A model generated the notes under the pieces. The model was given only the letters and a program-made list of their open reading frames with translations. It was not told where the DNA came from and made no database searches. A stretch of 35,294 bases of DNA from Ophiothrix spiculata (lineage: Eukaryota > Echinodermata > Ophiuroidea > Amphilepidida > Ophiotrichidae), in NCBI GenBank assembly GCA_000969725.1, contig JXSR01S002698.1, one strand, 5' to 3'. Made by a program: the position numbers and the translations under genes. Each line of letters opens with the position of its first letter. The stretch's first letter is position 1. Shown one piece after another: positions 23,251 through 31,249 of the stretch.

Positions 23251-23472
23251 AAAGTGTACTAACCCTGTAAAGGAATGGAGAAATATGCATCGTACACAAG
23301 AACATTAATAACACTTAGACAATTAAATCACCAATAGACCAGGATTTCATTTTATTTAAAAAAAATCCTGGCCAATGGGGGAGGTAAGGGGCTCACTCAC
23401 ATGGGTGAGCAGGATACCTATGTACGGCAGTCAAGACCCCTTTTTCAGGTCATCGGGCCGCTCATTATAGTT

Positions 23473-23606
23473 GGCGTCACAATTCTTAAGACGATGTAAA
23501 TGAACCTCCAGAGTACAGGGCCAATTGTTTACCAACGCGAACAGTTTCCTGCAATTGGTGGTCATGTGACTGATTTTGTCCGAGGAATTTTGGCAGAGAC
23601 TTTAGA
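23473..23606. repeat. Dispersed repeat, partner of 34131-34270
   Basis: GGCGTCACAATTCTTAAGAC, CAGAGTACAGGGCCAATTGT, CCTGCAATTGGTGGTCATGT and GACTGATTTTGTCCGAGGAA recur in the same order and orientation near 34133-34253, about 85 percent alike by eye. The minus-strand frame through it shares FLGxNQSxDHQLQ with the other copy, but the frames then diverge by an indel. I therefore read it as noncoding. Confidence 0.8.
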
Positions 23607-23968
23607 TCCTCATTTACAGCATGATTAAGTTCTTTTGACCCCTTTTTGAAGAAAAATACAATAATTTTGTTGAAACTGCAAAAATGGATCAAAATAATTA
23701 AACATTTTCTGCTCAGATGGCCAAATTCGTAGTTCACTAGAGCCGCCCAAAAAATTGTTTTCAAAGACCCATTTTTTACAAAACATCGGTTCACTTGACC
23801 CCCAATTCGGCGCTCCGCAGTTGTCATACCTACCACTTTCAAAGTTGAGTGTCCCCCCGGGGTAAATTGCTCAAATGTCGGTGTATATTCAGTGATTAAT
23901 TTCATCAAATATTTTCATTTATTGTTTAGTGTGTGTATGTTGCTTATTATTGAGTTCAGACCTTAAAC

Positions 23969-24118
23969 CAGGCATGAGAATTTTCAGATAATTATCTGAT
24001 TTCAGATATTTTAGATATTTATATCATCCAAATTTAGATAATTTTAGACTTGATTTAACCATTATGTTTTTTTACCAAATTCAGATATTTTCATGAAAAA
24101 TCATTCTCATGCCTGTTA
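23969..24118. mobile_element. MITE with CAGGCATGAGAAT ends
   Basis: CCAGGCATGAGAAT at the left is mirrored by ATTCTCATGCCTG at the right. The inside is ATTTAGATAATT-type sequence. Its right end (ACCAAATTCAGATATTTTCA then TGAAAAATCATTCTCATGCC) is repeated almost exactly at 27738-27780. It lies about 60 bp upstream of the last POLR3B exon. Confidence 0.75.
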
Positions 24119-24179
24119 AACTTATTTTTTCAAAATATAAGTTTTATGTTAATTATCATATTTGTCCCTTTTTTTCCAG

Positions 24180-24309
24180 GTGCCACTACTGTAAATCATC
24201 CCGGAATGTTTCATCACTCAGAATCCCATATGCCTGCAAATTGTTATTTCAAGAACTACAGTCAATGAACATTGTGCCAAGACTAAAACTCAAGAAAAGT
24301 ACTGAATAG
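24180..24309 (+). CDS. POLR3B: POLR3B last exon, C-terminus
   Basis: After TTTTTTTCCAG one base completes a split codon (Trp expected). The frame then reads [40 protein letters not shown] and TE before TAG. CHYC is the second cysteine pair of the C-terminal zinc-binding module; the first pair is on the exon missing in the gap. The end matches the normal end of the family (…PRLKL-K---E), so the C-terminus is complete. The exon and the first part of its 3' untranslated region are repeated in tandem immediately downstream. Confidence 0.96.
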
Positions 24310-24573
24310 GTTGAAAGGTGGTGGGTTCGAGCCCCGCTTAGAATCCATATGCCTGTAAATTGTTATTCCAAGAACTACAGTCAATGAACATTGTGCCAAG
24401 GCTGAAACTCAAGAAAAGTACTGAATAGGTTGAAAGGTAGTGGGTTCAAGCCCCGCTTAGAATCCATATGCCTGTAAATTGTTATTCCAAGAACTACAGT
24501 CAATGAACATTGTGCTAAGGCTGAAACTCAAGAAAAGTACTGAATAGGTTGATAGGTGGTGGGTTCAAGCCCT
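24217..24573 (+). repeat. Three tandem units made from the POLR3B last exon and 3' UTR
   Basis: The segment from CTCAGAATCCCATATGCC through the stop codon to GGTGGGTTCGAGCCCCG (first unit 24217-24336) is followed by two more units starting near 24337 and 24456. Period is 119-120 bp and they are highly similar. Both extra units keep TGCCTGTAAATTGTTATTCC, AACATTGTGC and the ACTGAATAG stop context, but start in CTTAGAATCCATATG with one base lost. The unit end GGGTTCGAGCCCC resembles a tRNA B box. Confidence 0.93.
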
Positions 24574-24664
24574 GCACATAAATGGTCACTGATATGTGAA
24601 AGGCCTGAAGCTGAGGAACTGGAGATGGGCACCATGGCTGGCACCATATAAGCTTTGATTTAAA
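24574..24664 (+). other. POLR3B 3' flank, SINE-like remnant
   Basis: GCCTGAAGCTGAGGAACTGG and GATGGGCACCATGGCTGGCACC follow the third B-box-like phrase. This could be the body of the tRNA-derived SINE whose head is in the tandem unit. Classification is tentative. Confidence 0.35.
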
Positions 24665-25610
24665 AGGAGCATTGGACACAATTTCAAAATATTATTTGTT
24701 GATGATTTACACTTCATACGTTAGAAAATAACAGTCAATTACCAAATGAGGTGTGCTCAGGCAAAATGAGAGGAAAGTCACAAATTTCAAAATTGAGTTT
24801 ATGACATATTTTTATTCTTTATAATCTCAGGTTTTGAATGATATTTAATACGTCACGCTTTTTTCTCCATTCTTTATTTAGAGATTGAAATCCCAAATAG
24901 TCCACTGAATATATATCGGAATAAAAAATAGCTGTAAATTGATTTCAAAGATACTGATTACTACAGTGTATAATAGCAACATGCAATCAATTAACCGTGA
25001 ATAATTGCATTTCCCGGCAAAGTTGACCTTCAAAACTTTAAGGTATAGGTAAACACTTATGAATGAAGGCGTTTTATGTTAAAAAACAAAATTTGACTTT
25101 TTCACCCTATTTTTACTTTAGATGCAATTTATTCAAAATGTAGATTTGTGACTTTCCTCTCATATTGCCAGAGCAGACCACAAATATTGAAAAAATGTTG
25201 ATCAAAACCTACAGAGAAGTCAAAAACTTGAATTTTATTTTGTTTGTTTATCTTGGGTATGAGGCTATTCTCCAAATGTATTTATTTATTGTAAATGCTA
25301 AGAAAGAGCCAAAGATTTGTTTGTAAAACATTCCTTTTTCATCACACAGATTGCAAATAAATCAAAAGAAAGTTTGCATTAGATCTTCTGAAAAGGCCAA
25401 TTTTGAAATTTCAACTATAGAGGGTAGTATTTATCGTTGATCGACAACAAAATTTAAAAATAATAGAATATCAAAATATTTTGATATATAGGGTTTGAAA
25501 TTGACAATGAAACTTTGTCATTATTACCGCTAATACTTCAACTGATGCAAAATTTCTCTCAATGCTCGGGAAAAAGTTTGGGGATGATGCTGAACTTGTG
25601 CAATGCCCCT
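24665..25610. mobile_element. MITE family copy 2 (partner of 12290-12752), split by a nested element
   Basis: Ends are AGGAGCATTGGACAC and, inverted, TTGTGCAATGCCCCT. From about 25195 to 25610 it matches the 12290-12752 copy in reverse: GGTATGAGGCTATTCTCC, AAAGAGCCAAAGATTTGTTT, AACTATAGAGGGTAGTATTT, GGGTTTGAAATTGACAATGA. Its length is roughly doubled by the insertion at 24750-25179. Confidence 0.82.
24750..25179. mobile_element. Nested MITE inside the 24665-25610 element
   Basis: GGTGTGCTCAGGCAAAATGA then GAGGAAAGTCACAAAT is mirrored by ATTTGTGACTTTCCTCTCAT then ATTGCCAGAGCAGACC. This pair lies entirely within the outer element and has no counterpart in copy 1, so it inserted later. The interior is AT-rich. 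Confidence 0.8.
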
Positions 25611-25994
25611 TTGACTTTGTGATAGTTTTCATCAGTTGGTAGTAGTACACCCAAGGAGATTGATATGGAATGAAATTGGAGAAGTGACCTGCCTGGACTG
25701 TCAGCTGATTCTATTTTGAAATATAAAAGAATTTGAAAAGAATAACAGTATTTAAGTTTAAATAAAGCAAGATATGAGAATTAATTATTTAGGCAAAAGC
25801 TGTGTCCGAAAAGGATTTATAGTACTGTACCAGTATCATTTGATGGTTTAATTGCAATGGCATTTTTCTTTTTCTTTATCTATCCCTATCTGAGGATTGG
25901 GAATTGCGAGGGATGATCAATAAATTGGTGGGCCTGAGATAGAAGGATTGTCGACAAGCTATGCCATTCTTATTCATATGTTTTGTAGTTCAAC
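25611..25994. other. Noncoding interval, nothing recognised
   Basis: AT-rich sequence without convincing coding or repeat features. Confidence 0.45.
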
Positions 25995-26173
25995 TTAACT
26001 CTTTCACTCTGGCAAGCCGCTTTAGAAATCATGCATAATTGGACAGAATTAAACTTTGGCGTAACTATAAAGATATCAGTACCGTAAAAAAATAAAGAGC
26101 AAAGAAAATCGGAACTCAACCTGTAACCGCCTGATACAAAGAGGTATGTAGTGCCATCATATGAAAGAGTTAA
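25995..26173. mobile_element. MITE with TTAA borders (possibly piggyBac-type)
   Basis: TTAACTCTTTCACTCTGGC is mirrored imperfectly by CCATCATATGAAAGAGTTAA. Both ends carry TTAA. The target TTAA suggests piggyBac-like insertion, but only about 12 bp of mirror sequence supports it. Confidence 0.5.
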
Positions 26174-26537
26174 TTGATGAATACTTGGAAAGTTTCGATT
26201 CAAGTAAATATTGAGTATATTAAATATTTTACAGAAACTTCAAAATTGACACTTACAGGTTTCTGAGAGTTGTATAATAGGTTTATATCTGCGGCAGCAT
26301 AAAGGTCATTTCAGAGCAGCTGTGGTACTTTAAATTTTGATATGTCAAAATGTAGCACGATACATTTGCATCTGTCCGCGATGGTTTGTTGTGAGAAAAG
26401 ATCAATTTGATCAAACTAAAAAAGAGTGGTCGTGGCGACTATCACAACAAGATAATTGTTGTACATGCCAAAAAATGTTCAAATGTGACTTTGTTTTGTT
26501 AACATCATGCTTGTACAACAGACACTCTGAAACCAGC
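26174..26537. other. Noncoding interval, nothing recognised
   Basis: Chance open frames only. No domain was recognised. Confidence 0.4.
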
Positions 26538-26838
26538 TTAACCCTTTAAGCGCCAAATGGTTTAAATTGCACCAATCGTATGATTTCATTAATAGCTGCC
26601 TTATAGCAAAATTTTGGAAATGTCAAGTTTGAATGCATTACCAATCACAAACACATCCATATTTTTCAAAACTTTTATTGCTTCTCATAAATAACCTTAT
26701 CAATTCTGCAAGTAGATCATGTATAAAAATAGTAAATCTTCAGAAAAATGTGTCATTCAGGGAAACAATCAAATTTAACAAAAATGCAGCTATCAATGAA
26801 AACACTAATTTTTTGTCATCGGCGCTCTTAAGAGTTAA
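26538..26838. mobile_element. MITE with TTAA borders and CCCTTTAAGCGCC ends
   Basis: TTAACCCTTTAAGCGCC is mirrored by GGCGCTCTTAAGAGTTAA. TTAA flanks both ends and the inner CCC start agrees with piggyBac-type termini, though one arm reads CTCTTAAG instead of CCCTTTAA. No transposase is present. Confidence 0.6.
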
Positions 26839-27369
26839 GGTTGCAGAATAAAGGTGCATTGGACCATATTTAACATGTTCAACTTTGGCTAGAGTGAGAT
26901 TGTTTTTGCTGGCAGTGTCCCAGGAGTTTATGCTTAATTTGAGAAAAAATGGAATGAAATACAGCAAACCAGCATTTCATGTCGCTTGTTTTGCAACTTA
27001 AAATGCATAATTATCTCAGTAAAATGGTTGAGATGAGGCTATTTCATACTCACCTAGTTATGGCTATTGTCAACAATTTATATTTGGAAAACCTGTTTCT
27101 TTAGTCATGTTAGCCCTCGGCAAATAAAGATTAAATCTATAACAAAATGTACATTTCTAGAAAGGAATTTTCTTGCTGATTATGAGCTAAGGGTCTGTGT
27201 TACAATGGTGATGTCATGTTTTGACAAAAAAGTGTGATTTTGGCCGAAGGGTGAACAAATATATTTTTGATGCCAACATTTTCATGAATGATTAACTGAT
27301 TAAAAGTAAAATTTTAAACTATGTTATTTTTTAGAATCTCAGGGAATAAACATAACAGAAATGAAAACC
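26839..27369. other. Noncoding interval
   Basis: AAGGTGCATTGGACCATATT at 26851 resembles one end of the 12290/24665 MITE family, but no second end was found. Otherwise nothing recognised. Confidence 0.4.
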
Positions 27370-27721
27370 TCATAGTCCGAAGGTTTGCTAGTCCGAAAAT
27401 AAAATAATGTTCGCCAGTCCGAAAGATATGTTCATATGCCTGAGGGTTCGCCAGTTCGAATTTGAAGAAAGGTTAGTCAGTATAGTAAATAGGGTTCACT
27501 AGTCCAAATTTTAAAAAGTCCCATAGTCAGAATATGAAATCTACTAGTCCGAAATTACAAAAGGCCCGCTTGTCCCAAGGTTCACCAGTCCAAAAATAAA
27601 ATAAGGTTCAACAGTCCTAAAATGCAAAAGATTTGCCAGTTCGAAATATAATAATAAAGTTTCACGTTTCACTAGTATGAATATGAAAGAAGGTCCACTT
27701 GTCCAAAAACAATTGAGGTTG
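27370..27721 (+). repeat. Degenerate minisatellite, left arm (GGTTCGCTAGTCCGAAAATAAAAT units)
   Basis: About a dozen degenerate units of 25-30 bp run through here, each with a GGTTC(G/A)CCAGTCCGAA-like core plus an A-rich spacer. The minus-strand open frame across it is a periodic artefact (repeated LVNL-like words). Confidence 0.88.
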
Positions 27722-27737
27722 CTGATCAACATAAAGA

Positions 27738-27780
27738 ACCAAATTCAGATGTTTTCATGAAAAATCATTCTCATGCCTGT
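27738..27780. mobile_element. Right-end scrap of the 23969-24118 MITE family
   Basis: ACCAAATTCAGATGTTTTCA then TGAAAAATCATTCTCATGCC is nearly identical to 24075-24117. It sits precisely between the two oppositely oriented minisatellite arms. Confidence 0.75.
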
Positions 27781-27985
27781 AGCGAACCTTATTCTATTTT
27801 CGGACTGGAAAACCATATTTTATTTTCGGACTGGCGAACCATGATTTCAGTTTAGGACTAGCGAACCTTTTTTCATTTTCAGACTGCCGAACCATAGATT
27901 AACGAACCCTTTTTAATTTTGAACTAATTGACCTTATTTCATTTTCGGACTAATGAACCCTTTAGACTGGTGAGCCTTCGGACTA
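27781..27985 (-). repeat. Degenerate minisatellite, right arm in opposite orientation
   Basis: Units such as GCGAACCTTATTCTATTTTC and GGACTGGCGAACC are the reverse complement of those in 27370-27721, again with a 25-30 bp period. Together the arms form a large imperfect inverted repeat. Confidence 0.88.
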
Positions 27986-28009
27986 ATGGGCTAAAATAAA
28001 AAGACAAAA

Positions 28010-28480
28010 TCTTACAGTACAACAAAATAAACATATAGAACAACCACATGACAAGACAAAGACCATTCTCAAGAAGAAGTATACCAGACGAAACCGAAAT
28101 TGGTGCATTGAATGTTCTGAAGACAAGATAAGTTAGTCATAATTTGAAATAAGTTTCTGTTTCAATTTATTACGGAAATTTTTAAAACCGATTTTGAGTT
28201 TTGAATTAATTTATTACTAGAGTTTTCCAAAGATGATGCCCAGAAGTTGGAACAGAATGATCAAAGAAAGATCTTTTGAAATTAGTATAATGGTAATTGT
28301 CTCGTGTGTCCTGCCGAATAGTTATGAAATTCTGAGCATTTCTGAAAATATTTGCAAAAGCTGGTGGTAGCTCGTTTGAGGTATATTAAAACATAAATGA
28401 TCCCAGTTCAAGAGTATACATATCGCAACCTTTAAGTATTTTGAATTTGGTAAAAATTGGATTAGATTGGTGTTAGACAT
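28010..28480 (-). pseudogene. LINE reverse transcriptase C-terminal fragment, same family as 31250-33373
   Basis: Translated on the minus strand from about 28410 to 28220, it reads ELGSFMF, then a stop, then ELPPAFANIFRNAQNF, TRDNYHYTNFKRSFFDHSVP and TSGHHLWKTL. This parallels EVGSFMYR..NQLPTGFQKLF..TRNDNNYTF..VFSDQTVRTSGPIMWKTL in the plus-strand LINE downstream. A stop within the first lines and the lack of the catalytic core show it is a 5'-truncated dead copy. Confidence 0.8.
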
Positions 28481-28500
28481 TCGTCAATAATACACCTATA

Positions 28501-29925
28501 TACAGCTTGTCCCAATATTAATGCAACGAGCAAATAAAAAATATTAAAAAATAGTTGCCTAAAGATTAAATAATAGTAATATATGTTTTTCAAAAGTGGA
28601 GTAATTACTCTACAACATACTTTTTGTCCCGTTTCATTTTACCACTCCAGTCCAAAGATATGAATAATTTAAGAAAGCCCTTTAAATCTACTTTGGTCCG
28701 ATTTGTAAGTTTAGACTTCCAACTAAAGAAATGCAAACTTGAAACGAAGGGAATTCTGCAATCCAAACCAATCTTACCTGACATGTACCTAACATTAAGT
28801 GATATTTTAAGTTCATTTTAACTTAAATAGGTCAAAATTTTCAATTAAAGTATGGATCTTCCTGATTATCTCATATTCCTTGAATCTGTTACTTTTGGTG
28901 CGACAATTTGGTACTTTATAGGATACAATTTCTACAAAAAGAGTCGAAAAAAAAAGGATTCTAACAAAAGGTGTCAAACAATAATAAGTTTTTACCCGAA
29001 ATCACGTAAGAAAACCGAAGACAAAGGAGTTTAAGAAGTCAAGGAAGTTAATGGTTCATCTGGCCCGTCAAGGGGACGCAACTGGTAGACTAAACCAGAC
29101 GCAACAACCTGCTTAATATCAGCAGATCGTCATTAAATTGAGTCCTTATGTCATGAAATGGGTTAAAGGGGTGCTTCTCCTAATCATGTGATGTTTTATT
29201 GTTTTTAGCAATTTCCATTCAATGTGTGCCAAAAAACGTCACCAAAGGTGATACTTTACAGATTAACAAATCAGACCATCAAGATTTGTTTGGTCTTCAC
29301 AAAATGCGCCATAACTTTTGATTCAGAGATCCACATTAAACAAAACAAAAATCCTGTAAAAGCCAATGGTCTACTCAATAATATTATTGTAGTGCGCACT
29401 ACACTAAAACTAGCACTCGCAATCCAGCATTTCTAAAATCGGCAAAATCATGACTGCCCTTCTAAAATGAGGACTTCAAAACGTATGGAAGGGCAATATG
29501 TTTGGTCAATATTTTGTTCTAATTATAAAGTTAGGTCTATTTAAAGATGTTCTGATGCCAATTTTTGATCTCCAGATTACTTTGGTAAAATTTAAAGGGT
29601 TTTCCTTAATTTGCGCTTGATTCTAGTAATACAAAATTCGGCTGTCAGTGATAGGGGCGTTATTACTTCAGCGTCCAGTATCTAGAAATTTTTGCCTTGA
29701 TGGTGTACTTTTATCATCATTTTCTGTTAGAAGAGATCATAATGATCTGAGAAAAGGCAGTGTTGAAGCAACCAGTTGCTTTATTATTGAGTTTTGGGGT
29801 GTTTTTAGGACGCCATTTTGTACAGTAAGTCAATGGGAAGCTATTTTGTGGTGTGTCGCCTGCAACGTTTGTTCTCTCAAAATAAAAGTTCAAAGTTCGT
29901 TGCGTTTTTATTGGGACACCCTCTA
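28501..29925. mobile_element. DNA element with TACAGGGTGTCCCAA-like ends
   Basis: TACAGCTTGTCCCAATATTA then ATGCAACGAGC at the left is mirrored by GTTCGTTGCGTTTTTATTGG then GACACCCTCTA at the right. The TIR is about 30 bp with several mismatches. Several 60-90 residue frames inside (28624, 28852, 29224, 29648 on plus) have no recognised domain. One of them, 28852-29034, has a hydrophobic N-half and a very basic C-half. They may be transposase remains or chance. Confidence 0.6.
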
Positions 29926-30337
29926 GAATGGTGCACCGACAATGCGCTAAAACGATCACGGATGAATGATTTGCTGCATAGATTGTTTACCATGTGTACA
30001 TGCCCAGTTCGTGGAAAGAAATGAAAAACACCGATTTTACTAAAATAATGATAACTTGGGATTGGTTTTGGTGGCAATTCTTATGATTTAAAAAAAGCAA
30101 ATGTAGGAGTTTTAGTTCCAGATTATGCCTAATTGACAACTGTATCTCACAAAATTGAATGAAAACGACTTTTGAAGTGACCAAAGAGCTTTCTGGCACA
30201 CCCTGTAATATTTTCCAGTACTAAGTTTATTTGATACCCATTTACTATTTAGGGTCTATATTTACAAAAAAAATATTAAATTCATTTGAGACATCTTCTG
30301 GTTTCGTAATCATTTGGTAATCGCTGTGCCACTTTCA
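29926..30337. other. Interval with a second GGCACACCCTGTA right end
   Basis: AAAGAGCTTTCTGGCACACC then CTGTAATATT (30186-30210) is another end of the TACAGGGTGT(C/G)CCA family without a clear partner. Nothing coding was recognised. Confidence 0.4.
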
Positions 30338-31190
30338 TTAAAAAAATCTACTTTGCGATGAGTGTGTTTTACTCTTCCCCCAAACATTGTTAATTGTTAA
30401 TTCCAAGTTTTCCTCATGTTTTTTTGTAACATTTTCAAATTTAGTATATATAACTGAAATAATTTCGCTTTGATTTATCATGCTTAACTTATAATTTCTT
30501 AAATGTCTTAAACTCTTTGTTAAAAGTTGCAATTAAATTATCATAATCATCATTTAGATTAAATTAGAATTCAATATTTCTTGCAAATTTACCCCTTATA
30601 TTTTTTTTTAAATTTATGTTATCGTAGCTGTACATGATCCTCTTTTTATCAATATAAGCTTTAGAATAATCATGGGAAGTTGAGATCGTGGTCGGAAAGT
30701 GATCACTTATCGGTTAGGGTTAGTATGATCGATGACTTGATAATGTATTCGTTATTAGTTAAGATATTATCAATAATTGTTGCTGTAGATTCAGTAATAA
30801 TTGGCTATAATACATTGAAGGCATCAGAGAATATGAATAAATGAATTCCATATAGTCATGCGTAGCTCCGTCGCTTTCAACTTTGAGAATATCAATGTTA
30901 AAATCCCACATTATATAAAATTGTTTTCGTTCTGAACTTGTTTTCGTGTAAAGTGGATCACAATCTTCCACAAAATCATCGATGGGTGTAGGGGCACTGT
31001 TCACAACTCCAACAATATTATTTTTAAGATGTTGACCTCCAAAATATCTCTTATTTCTCGGACAAACCAATCATATGGTTTGAATCGAATTAAACTATTA
31101 ACGTTTCTGATATATGAAAACTTAAAACATCCAAGTTACATCCTTTCAAGACACTTTGTTATTTCTGTTATTTTAAAAATTCACATCTTG
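30338..31190 (-). pseudogene. LINE endonuclease (APE) domain fragment, inverted
   Basis: On the minus strand the frame 31070-30759 carries IVGVVNSAPTPIDDFVEDCD, SSERKQFYIMWDFNIDILKV and ATHDYMEFIYSYSLMPS. This is the APE-type GV-YR-P...GDFN-D...Y pattern with Gly to Trp in GDFN. After a frameshift the conserved SDHFPTTIS block (about 30680-30705) and SKAYIDKKRIMYSYDNIN follow. A linker region continues to 30338. Broken frames and the altered GDFN make it inactive. Its position, inverted directly 5' of a plus-strand RT, suggests it belongs to the same insertion. Confidence 0.82.
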
Positions 31191-31249
31191 CTGTATTAAC
31201 TTTCAAAAATTATGACTACAATATATATCTATTTGACCCAAATAGTCAG

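Noticed and set aside
22079-23314. Open frames of 346-374 residues on both strands
   Set aside because: They are almost wholly undetermined residues from the 935-N gap. Only the short RT-like stretch before the gap has content.
23486-23908. 140-residue minus-strand frame as a gene
   Set aside because: Its C-terminal part lies in a dispersed repeat whose other copy loses the same frame by an indel, and no domain is recognisable.
27544-27732. Minus-strand repetitive peptide (LVNL words) as a repeat protein
   Set aside because: It is one phase of a degenerate minisatellite and is not conserved as protein from unit to unit.
27370-27985. CRISPR-like array
   Set aside because: Units are degenerate, spacers are A-rich and similar, the orientation flips, and the sequence is animal nuclear DNA.
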